Shown here: positions 5,131 to 10,034 of the stretch, piece after piece
Position numbering within the stretch: position 1 is the stretch's first letter
Layout of the letters: each line of letters begins with the position of its first letter
Assembly (NCBI GenBank): GCA_021413595.1
Contig: JAIOQD010000050.1
Coordinates: 1-10,034, forward strand
Direction: 5' to 3'
DNA: 10,034 nucleotides
Origin: Bacteroidota bacterium
Lineage (GTDB): Bacteria; Bacteroidota; Bacteroidia; 2-12-FULL-35-15
The notes under the pieces: model-generated
Told to the model about the DNA's origin: nothing
Seen by the model: the letters and a program-made list of their open reading frames with translations, nothing else
The model's database searches: none
Translations under genes and position numbers: made by a program

Positions 5131-6261
5131 ATGAAGTTTAACATTTCACATACCGATAAAAATAGTAAAGCCAAAGCCGGAGAAATTATTACGGATCATG
5201 GGATTATTCAAACTCCAATTTTTATGCCCGTTGGCACAGCTGGTACAGTGAAAGCTGTTCACCAACGAGAGTTGAAAGATGATGTTAAAGCTCAAATTAT
5301 ATTAGGAAATACCTATCATTTATATCTCCGACCGGGACTCGATGTAATTGAAAAAGCTGGTGGATTACACAAATTTAACGGATGGGACAGGCCTTTGTTA
5401 ACGGATAGTGGCGGTTATCAGGTTTATTCTTTATCTGATCAGCGCAAGCTTAGCGAAGAAGGAGCCAAGTTTACTTCACACATTGATGGGAGCAAACATT
5501 TTTTTAGTCCGGAAGGTGTAATGGATATACAGCGCACCATTGGAGCTGATATTATAATGGCTTTTGATGAATGCACTCCTTATCCCTGTGATTTTAACTA
5601 TGCAAAAAAATCTCTTGACATGACACACCGTTGGTTAAAACGCTGTTGTGCCCGTTTTGATCAAACGGAAGGGAAATATGGTTTTTCGCAAACACTTTTT
5701 CCTATTGTGCAGGGAAGTGTATATCCTGATTTAAGGAAAAAATCCGCGGAATTTATTGCGGAACAAAATCGTGAAGGAAATGCTATTGGCGGGTTATCTG
5801 TTGGAGAACCTGCGGAAGATATGTATGCGATGACAGAAGTAGTTTGCGATATTCTGCCAGTTGATAAGCCTCGTTATTTGATGGGGGTTGGTACCCCAAT
5901 AAATATTTTGGAAAGCATCGCCTTGGGTATTGATATGTTTGATTGTGTTATGCCCACCCGCAATGCCCGCCATGGTTTATTATATACTCAACATGGTTTG
6001 ATCAATATTAAAAATGAAAAATGGAAGGATGATTTTTCACCATTAGATGAAAATGGAACAGCTTATGTTGATAAAGAGTATTCAAAAGCATATCTTCGCC
6101 ATTTAGTACATTCAAAAGAATTGTTGGGAGCGCAAATTTCAAGTATTCACAACCTTGCTTTTTATTTATGGCTAGTTGGTGAGGCTCGGAATCAAATTAT
6201 TGCAGGAACATTCCGTGAATGGAAAGATAAAATGGTGAAGCAAATGGATAATAGGCTTTAA
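5131..6261 (+). CDS. tgt: queuine/preQ1 tRNA-ribosyltransferase (tRNA-guanine transglycosylase)
   Basis: Tgt exchanges guanine-34 of tRNAs with GUN anticodons for preQ1 in queuosine synthesis. The 376 residues match the family length. Visible are TPIFMPVGTAGTVKAV (28-43), ILGNTYHLYLRPG (57-69), LLTDSGGYQ (89-97, Asp92 proposed as catalytic base), FDEC (145-148), VQG (193-195), GGLSVGEP (220-227), and FDCVMPTRNARHG (270-282) with the probable nucleophile Asp271. The zinc site is unusual: where CxCxxC is expected there are Gly309, Ala311 and Asp314, while the fourth ligand His340 is kept with the right spacing. All other catalytic residues are intact, so an active enzyme is likely. From memory this cysteine loss is shared by other Bacteroidota Tgt proteins. 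The stop codon lies inside a perfect hairpin (6251-6273), and an LPS export permease follows on the same strand. Confidence 0.96.
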   Translation: MKFNISHTDKNSKAKAGEIITDHGIIQTPIFMPVGTAGTVKAVHQRELKDDVKAQIILGNTYHLYLRPGLDVIEKAGGLHKFNGWDRPLLTDSGGYQVYSLSDQRKLSEEGAKFTSHIDGSKHFFSPEGVMDIQRTIGADIIMAFDECTPYPCDFNYAKKSLDMTHRWLKRCCARFDQTEGKYGFSQTLFPIVQGSVYPDLRKKSAEFIAEQNREGNAIGGLSVGEPAEDMYAMTEVVCDILPVDKPRYLMGVGTPINILESIALGIDMFDCVMPTRNARHGLLYTQHGLINIKNEKWKDDFSPLDENGTAYVDKEYSKAYLRHLVHSKELLGAQISSIHNLAFYLWLVGEARNQIIAGTFREWKDKMVKQMDNRL

Positions 6262-6299
6262 AAGAAAGCCTATCCCCTACCCCCTCTCCAAAGGATAGG
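6251..6299 (+). repeat. stop-codon hairpin with a competing downstream hairpin
   Basis: ATAGGCTTT (6251-6259) and AAAGCCTAT (6265-6273) form a perfect 9-bp stem with a 5-nt loop spanning the tgt stop codon (6259-6261). The right arm also belongs to a second inverted repeat, CCTATCC (6269-6275) with GGATAGG (6293-6299). The two stems share bases 6269-6273, so they cannot form together. Neither is followed by a T-run. It could be a 3'-end or stability structure, or part of a dispersed palindromic element. Confidence 0.5.
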
Positions 6300-6360
6300 G
6301 TGCGTTTGGTGAACTATTTTTGAAAAATCATTAATAAATTTAACAACATACTTTAAGTAA

Positions 6361-6410
6361 CGCCTCTCCTCTTCAAAGAGGAGGAGAGATTAAGAGAGGG
6401 GCTTCTTTTT
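6361..6410 (+). repeat. C/T-G/A-rich palindromic element with terminator-like tail abutting the permease start
   Basis: CTCCTCTT (6366-6373) and AAGAGGAG (6376-6383) form a perfect inverted repeat (more realistically 6 bp with a TTCAAA loop). GCCTCTC (6362-6368) can alternatively face GAGAGGGGC (6394-6402). GAGAGGGGC is followed by TTCTTTTT (6403-6410), like an intrinsic terminator, and the next base is the permease ATG. With the pyrimidine-rich stretch at 6274-6289 it looks like a dispersed palindromic element of the kind seen in Bacteroidota spacers; that comparison is from memory. Confidence 0.5.
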
Positions 6411-7487
6411 ATGAAAATATTAGATCTATATATTATTAAAAAGTTTTTAGGGACATTTTTTTTCTCAATGTCGCTCATCATTCTTATTGTGGTGGTGTTT
6501 GATATTTCTGAAAAAATCGATGATTTTATTGGACGAGAGGCTCCTCTTAAAGCAATTGTTTTTGATTTTTATTTTAATTTCATTCCTTATTTTGTAAATC
6601 TTTTTAGTCCTCTTTTTACATTTATTGCAGTTATTTTGTTTACGTCACAAATGGCTACACGTACCGAAATTGTTGCTATTCTAAGTAGTGGTGTAAGTTA
6701 TAGAAGATTGCTTTTGCCATATATGTTATCAGCTATTGTTATTGCAATTCTGTCTTTATTTCTTAATAATTTTGTGATACCCAATGCGACCAAAAAGCGG
6801 ATTGCCTTTGAAGACAAATACATTAGAAATGAATTTCATAACCGCAACAGAAATATCCACATGCAATTATCTCCCGGAAATTATATTTACATGGAGGGTT
6901 ATAGTACACAGGAAAATACGGGTTTTAAATTTTCAATTGAAAAATTTACTGATGGTCAGTTGGATTATAAATTAATGGCTGAAAGTATTAAATGGGATAG
7001 TGTTCAGAATAATTGGGCTATTAATAATTATTTTATCAGGGAAATTAAAGGAATGGATGAGGTTGTTAAAAAAGGTAAGAAGCTTGATACGATATTAGGC
7101 TTTACACCTAAGGAATTTGGACGAAAGGATAATACAGTTGAAACAATGGATTATTATGAACTCAATGCATATATAGATTCCGAACGATTGAAAGGCTCTG
7201 ATAATGTTGAGCTATACGAAATAGAAAAATACAGGAGGATATCTTTTCCATTTGCAACATTTATTCTTACTCTTATAGGGGTTTCCATTGCTAGCAGAAA
7301 AGTGCGTGGTGGAATTGGGATGCATATTGGACTTGGTATATTGATCAGTTTTACATTTATTATGTTTATGCAGGTAAGCACCACCTTTGCTGCAAGTGGC
7401 TTGGTTTCTCCATTAATTGCTGTTTGGATTCCTAATTTTATATTCAGTCTTTTAGCTTTGTATTTATTGAAAAAGGCTCAAAAATAA
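6411..7487 (+). CDS. LptF/LptG-family (YjgP/YjgQ) LPS export permease
   Basis: This is an inner-membrane subunit of the Lpt ABC transporter, which extracts LPS and passes it to the periplasmic bridge. The 358 residues show the family layout: three N-terminal membrane helices (about 12-32, 55-79, 100-122), a periplasmic domain (about 125-265), and three C-terminal helices (about 278-296, 303-323, 334-354). The N-terminus MKILDLYIIKKFLGTFFFS and the segment around QMATRTEIVAILSSGVSYRRLL (80-101, the coupling region) are diagnostic. The start is fixed by the conserved LDxYIIKKFL motif. LptF and LptG cannot be told apart here. It lies 149 nt after tgt on the same strand, a gene pair common in Bacteroidota. 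The leader carries a palindromic element whose T-run touches the start codon, so expression may be separated from tgt or attenuated. Confidence 0.93.
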   Translation: MKILDLYIIKKFLGTFFFSMSLIILIVVVFDISEKIDDFIGREAPLKAIVFDFYFNFIPYFVNLFSPLFTFIAVILFTSQMATRTEIVAILSSGVSYRRLLLPYMLSAIVIAILSLFLNNFVIPNATKKRIAFEDKYIRNEFHNRNRNIHMQLSPGNYIYMEGYSTQENTGFKFSIEKFTDGQLDYKLMAESIKWDSVQNNWAINNYFIREIKGMDEVVKKGKKLDTILGFTPKEFGRKDNTVETMDYYELNAYIDSERLKGSDNVELYEIEKYRRISFPFATFILTLIGVSIASRKVRGGIGMHIGLGILISFTFIMFMQVSTTFAASGLVSPLIAVWIPNFIFSLLALYLLKKAQK

Positions 7488-7597
7488 GTTTGAAAGTTCG
7501 AAGTTTAAAAGTTTAAAGTTTTAAAAATTATATTGCTTAAAAGTTTTAAATTTTTAATTGTATAAAGTACTAACAAAGTGCTATAACTTTAAACTTT
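7486..7597. repeat. AAGTTTRA tandem array from the permease stop codon, with a distant inverted copy
   Basis: Units of 7-8 bp follow one another: AAGTTTGA (7486), AAGTTCG (7494), AAGTTTAA (7501), AAGTTTAA (7509), AGTTTTAA (7517). The first begins within the permease stop codon (7485-7487). Further on, AACTTTAAACTTT (7585-7597) is the exact reverse complement of 7508-7520, giving a 13-bp inverted repeat separated by 64 nt. It fills the spacer between the convergent permease and ispE genes (121 nt) and may act as a two-way transcript end, though no typical GC-rich terminator stem is present. Confidence 0.6.
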
Positions 7598-7608
7598 CTA
7601 ACGTTAAA

Positions 7609-8433
7609 CTAAAACTGTCCTTCCCAAACAAAATAATTTTTAAAATTGTTTTTCAGATCTGTTTTGTTTTTAAAAATCCCATATACTGTGGAACCACTGC
7701 CACTCATAGCTGCATATTCAGCTCCCATTGAATATAGTTGTTGTTTTATTTTTTTCAGTTCCGGAAATTGTAAAAAAACGGAATCTTCAAAATCGTTGTG
7801 AACAAATTCTTTCCATTGTTCGATTGGTAAATTAAGCAGATCATTTTCCAATGATCGAGTGGGTATTTTAGGCACTACTCCACTGTATGCTTTTGCCGTA
7901 TTAATGTGAATATTTGGATAAACCAATGCAACATAATACTTTCTTAAATCAAGTTTCATAGATTCATATTGATCTCCTGTACCTTCTGCAAAAGAAGGCT
8001 TATTACTAATAAAAAAAGAACAATCGCTTCCCAGCTGACGTGCATAATTATGCATTTCGCCCCAGGAAATACCTAATTCAAATTTATCATTTAACAAATG
8101 AATAAAAAAAGCAGCATCGGCCGAACCGCCACCTAAACCGGCTCCAATTGGGATGTGCTTATGCAAATGAACTTTTACATTTGGCAAAACATAGTCGGCT
8201 GCAATCAAATGATATGCATACCAGCATAAATTATCATCCGTATTGCCGGGTATTTCAATTCCTGAAAAGGTAAAACTAATTCGTTCGTTGGAATCGTCTG
8301 TATTTTCAATTATTTCGAGCGCATCGCATAAAGAAACGGGATAAAAAGCACTTTCAATATTATGATAACCATCATCTCGTTTTTCAATGATATTGAGGCC
8401 TATATTTATTTTTGCGTTGGGGAATGAAATCAT
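7609..8433 (-). CDS. ispE: 4-diphosphocytidyl-2-C-methyl-D-erythritol kinase
   Basis: IspE is the cytoplasmic ATP-dependent kinase of the MEP isoprenoid pathway; it phosphorylates the 2-hydroxyl of CDP-methylerythritol. The 274 residues contain the substrate motif PNAKINIGLNIIEKRDDGYH (5-24, with Lys8), the GHMP-kinase ATP loop PIGAGLGGGSADAAF (95-109), Asp137 in QLGSDCSFF as the likely catalytic base, and the C-terminal GHMP motif AAMSGSGSTVYGIF (241-254). The start is fixed because the conserved FPNAKIN begins four residues in. It is the only MEP gene in the window, is convergent with the permease gene and divergent from accA. It shows that this organism uses the MEP rather than the mevalonate route. 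The short C-terminus is normal for Bacteroidota homologues. Confidence 0.96.
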   Translation of the reverse strand: MISFPNAKINIGLNIIEKRDDGYHNIESAFYPVSLCDALEIIENTDDSNERISFTFSGIEIPGNTDDNLCWYAYHLIAADYVLPNVKVHLHKHIPIGAGLGGGSADAAFFIHLLNDKFELGISWGEMHNYARQLGSDCSFFISNKPSFAEGTGDQYESMKLDLRKYYVALVYPNIHINTAKAYSGVVPKIPTRSLENDLLNLPIEQWKEFVHNDFEDSVFLQFPELKKIKQQLYSMGAEYAAMSGSGSTVYGIFKNKTDLKNNFKNYFVWEGQF

Positions 8434-8467
8434 TTTATAATTATAAATAAGAGAAAATTATTTTATA

Positions 8468-8504
8468 CAAAGTTCGCAAAGTTTTTCTCAAATTTGGCAA
8501 AGAT
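8468..8504 (-). promoter_or_regulatory. possible ispE promoter region with repeated CTTTG boxes
   Basis: On the minus strand CATCTTTG (8504-8497) matches TAnnTTTG except for the first base. Downstream, AACTTTG occurs twice (8483-8477 and 8474-8468), a 9-bp-spaced direct repeat. One of these may be the -7 element for ispE, 35-70 nt from its start codon. The evidence is weak. Confidence 0.3.
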
Positions 8505-8534
8505 GTAGATAGGTTAATTTAAAAGAACTATTTT

Positions 8535-8564
8535 ATCATAAAAAATCATAATAAATCAGCGTAC
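8535..8564 (-). repeat. 9-10-bp tandem array with ACGCTGA head (copy B)
   Basis: On the minus strand GTACGCTGA (8564-8556) is followed by TTTATTATGA (8555-8546) and TTTTTTATGA (8545-8536). Head, unit endings and order match the array at 1573-1609, with each unit one base longer. Unlike copy A it does not touch a stop codon; it lies in the ispE/accA divergent spacer. Confidence 0.55.
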
Positions 8565-8575
8565 AAAATATGTAC
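8561..8575. promoter_or_regulatory. perfect palindrome GTACA-N5-TGTAC upstream of accA
   Basis: GTACA (8561-8565) and TGTAC (8571-8575) flank AAATA. It overlaps the head of repeat copy B by four bases and lies about 45 nt upstream of the candidate accA -7 box. It could be an operator for a dimeric regulator; no specific regulator can be named. Confidence 0.35.
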
Positions 8576-8618
8576 AGTTTAGCAAATTCATTTAAATTCG
8601 ATTTTCGTATTTTTTTTG

Positions 8619-8626
8619 TAATTTAG
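8619..8626 (+). promoter_or_regulatory. candidate -7 box (TAATTTAG) for accA
   Basis: TAATTTAG matches TAnnTTTG at five of six fixed positions, 22 nt before the accA start codon, giving a short leader. No convincing -33 TTG is seen at the standard distance. Confidence 0.4.
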
Positions 8627-8648
8627 CATCTCAAAAAAATTTCAAACA

Positions 8649-9623
8649 ATGAATTATTTAGATTTTGAAAAACCAATTGCCGAGTTACTCGAACAATTGG
8701 AGAAAGTAAAGCAAGTTGGTGAAAAAAGTGGTGTTGATATTTCACAAACGATTTCTGAAATAGAAGAGAAGATAAAGGAAGAGCGAACTAGAATTTACGG
8801 AAACCTTACTCCTTGGGAGCGTGTTCAGGTTTCTCGTCACCCTGACAGACCCTATACCTTAGCATACATTGATTACATAGCAGGCGGTACCTTTATGGAA
8901 TTACATGGAGATCGTACAGTTAAGGATGACAAAGCAATGGTGGGAGGTTTTGGTAGTATAGATGGGAAAACAGTTATGTTTATTGGTCAGCAAAAGGGTA
9001 TCAATACTAAAATGCGCCAGATACGTAGGTTCGGTATGGCTAATCCTGAAGGTTATCGTAAAGCATTACGTTTAATGAAACTGGCTGAAAAATTCAACAA
9101 ACCCATTGTTACACTTATTGATACACCCGGTGCTTATCCCGGTTTAGAAGCAGAAGAACGCGGACAAGGTGAAGCTATTGCGCGTAATCTACTGGAAATG
9201 TCTCAATTAAAAGTTCCGGTTATTTGTATTGTTATTGGTGAAGGTGCATCAGGTGGCGCATTAGGAATAGGAATTGGAGATAAGGTATTGATGCTTGAAA
9301 ATACATGGTATTCTGTAATTTCTCCGGAGTCATGTTCTTCCATCTTATGGCGCAACTGGAATAACAAAGAACGTGCAGCAGAAGCTTTAAAATTGACTCC
9401 TAAAGATATGCTAGCGAATAAATTGATCGATGGTGTGATTCCTGAACCATTAGGAGGCGCTCATACTAATCATGAAGAAACATTTAAAACAGTAAAAGAA
9501 GAGATATTAAAACACCTTACCAAGTTAGAAAAATTAAGTCCTAAAAAGCGTGTGGAGCTAAGAATTGAAAAGTTTTGTGCTATGGGTATGGTAAATGAGG
9601 AAGAGCCAATTCTGAATTCATAA
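8649..9623 (+). CDS. accA: acetyl-CoA carboxylase carboxyltransferase subunit alpha
   Basis: AccA forms the carboxyltransferase with AccD and transfers carboxyl from carboxybiotin to acetyl-CoA, producing malonyl-CoA for fatty acid synthesis. The 324 residues match the family. An N-terminal helical segment (1-50) starts with [15 protein letters not shown]. The crotonase-fold core follows, with [15 protein letters not shown] (56-70), ELHGDR (84-89), [12 protein letters not shown] (132-143), [11 protein letters not shown] (155-165), [13 protein letters not shown] (196-208, oxyanion-forming glycines) and [14 protein letters not shown] (221-234). The start ATG gives the canonical N-terminus. accD is not nearby, which is usual in Bacteroidota. 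A transposase remnant begins within a few bases of the stop codon, so the last residues (after about 313) could have been altered by that insertion or its decay. Confidence 0.97.
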   Translation: MNYLDFEKPIAELLEQLEKVKQVGEKSGVDISQTISEIEEKIKEERTRIYGNLTPWERVQVSRHPDRPYTLAYIDYIAGGTFMELHGDRTVKDDKAMVGGFGSIDGKTVMFIGQQKGINTKMRQIRRFGMANPEGYRKALRLMKLAEKFNKPIVTLIDTPGAYPGLEAEERGQGEAIARNLLEMSQLKVPVICIVIGEGASGGALGIGIGDKVLMLENTWYSVISPESCSSILWRNWNNKERAAEALKLTPKDMLANKLIDGVIPEPLGGAHTNHEETFKTVKEEILKHLTKLEKLSPKKRVELRIEKFCAMGMVNEEEPILNS

Positions 9624-9625
9624 AA

Positions 9626-9784
9626 AAATATCATATAGTTTGGATAATAAAGTATCGAAAGCCAATAATGACGGGTATAATATCCAAAAAAGTACGCGAA
9701 TTGTTGCGACAAATTTGTAAAGAAAATGATGTTTCTTTAGGTAAACTTATTCATTTGTCTCCACTATTTTTATTCCAGCCATAA
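9626..9784 (+). pseudogene. IS200/IS605-type TnpA transposase remnant
   Basis: Translating from 9629 gives YHIVWIIKYRKPIMTG (residues 1-16 of the fragment) and KKVRELLRQICKENDVSL (20-37), which closely resembles the N-terminal third of IS200-family Y1 transposases (typical pattern YHxVWxTKYRxPVxxG...REICxxxxVE). The similarity then fades: the frame continues as GKLIHLSP and meets a stop at 9782-9784, where an intact protein would have the HVHLFVS-type catalytic HUH segment and a later tyrosine. CATTTG followed by TCTCC (9752-9762) may be a deleted form of that histidine motif. There is no initiator: the frame is closed by TGA at 9596-9598 and the usual first ~10 residues are missing. It is therefore truncated at both ends and cannot encode an active enzyme. 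No IS200 end hairpins were recognised. Confidence 0.75.
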
Positions 9785-9985
9785 AATTATTTAAAATTTT
9801 TATCCATTAGCAATTCTTTTTAAAACTAATCTTAATAAAACGAACGATTTTATTACGACTCTCAGCTCTAAAAAAGCGGTTTTTAAAGAAAAAACACTTG
9901 AATAAACCAACAAATCCAATAGCTTTACCTTTTAAAATTAAAATTCTACCAATTAATTCTAAAAAATAAGGAGAGGCAAACAATT
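9785..9985. other. AT-rich spacer after the transposase remnant
   Basis: Together with the transposase remnant this makes a 362-nt stretch without an intact gene. Apart from a candidate promoter at 9898-9927 I see no open frame of note, no RNA gene and no strong repeat. Its left part is probably further eroded insertion-sequence DNA. Confidence 0.5.
9898..9927 (+). promoter_or_regulatory. candidate Bacteroidota promoter (TTG-N19-TAGCTTTA)
   Basis: TTG (9898-9900) and TAGCTTTA (9920-9927) are separated by 19 nt, fitting the -33/-7 geometry of Bacteroidota promoters; the -7 box deviates from TAnnTTTG only at the last base. The predicted leader to the ATG at 9986 is about 50 nt. Confidence 0.4.
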
Positions 9986-10034
9986 ATGTGTTTTAATGCA
10001 AATGTAAGTTTTGGAGCCAGTGCCGTTATTGGAA
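9986..10034 (+). CDS. start of a DUF6629-like membrane protein (truncated by window edge)
   Basis: Only 16 residues are visible: MCFNANVSFGASAVIG. The pattern MCFSxxASFxAxAVxxxIG is the characteristic N-terminus of the DUF6629 family, small multi-helix integral membrane proteins of unknown function; this identification is from recollection of the family and rests on few residues. The start is preceded by AAGGAGAGG (9968-9976), a purine-rich Shine-Dalgarno-like stretch about 9 nt from the ATG, unusual among the genes here, and by a candidate promoter at 9898-9927. Length, topology and function cannot be judged from this window. Confidence 0.55.
   Translation, partial: MCFNANVSFGASAVIG

Noticed and set aside
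6784..7384. Small frames on both strands within the LptF/G permease gene
   Set aside because: They lie wholly inside a gene with clear family signature and have no independent start context or domain.
9470..9712. Minus-strand 80-codon frame across the accA end and transposase remnant
   Set aside because: It is antisense to the conserved end of accA and to the IS200-like fragment; no protein feature supports it.

Overview
The window looks like a chromosomal segment of a Bacteroidota bacterium. It is AT-rich, Shine-Dalgarno sequences are mostly absent, and candidate -7 boxes fit the Bacteroidota consensus TAnnTTTG. The protein types also fit that phylum: an LptF/G-type permease directly downstream of tgt, a Tgt without zinc-site cysteines, and a GT2 - sigma factor - rsmG gene order. 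Genus cannot be fixed from the sequence. Almost all genes are housekeeping or cell-envelope genes.

Layout. Positions 1-2182 (minus strand) carry three consecutive genes, read wbpD -> wbpB -> wbpA. They resemble the oxidation, second-dehydrogenase and N-acetyltransferase enzymes of the UDP-2,3-diacetamido-2,3-dideoxy-hexuronic acid pathway known from Pseudomonas and Bordetella O-antigens. The wbpA copy runs off the left edge, and the aminotransferase (WbpE) and epimerase (WbpI) that complete the pathway are not in view. This is probably the edge of a surface polysaccharide locus. Positions 2347-4868 (minus strand) form a likely operon: a membrane GT2 glycosyltransferase overlaps an ECF-type sigma factor by 8 nt, followed by the 16S rRNA methyltransferase gene rsmG. 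Positions 5131-7487 (plus strand) hold tgt (queuosine tRNA modification) and an LptF/LptG-family LPS export permease. Convergent to it is ispE (7609-8433, minus; isoprenoid precursor synthesis). Divergent from ispE is accA (8649-9623, plus; first step of fatty acid synthesis). Just beyond the accA stop lies a decayed IS200-type transposase remnant. The last 49 bases begin a gene whose N-terminus resembles the DUF6629 membrane-protein family.

No complete new defence or mobile system is visible. The most unusual structure is in the spacers. Several are occupied by short-period (7-10 bp) degenerate tandem arrays or palindromes, and these often start at or overlap the stop codon of the preceding gene (wbpB, wbpD, tgt, lptF/G). 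One array type occurs twice, next to the wbpD stop and in the ispE/accA spacer. Other points of note are simple-sequence tracts on both sides of the rsmG start codon, a GC-rich repeat island upstream of tgt, and a terminator-like element whose T-run touches the permease start codon.
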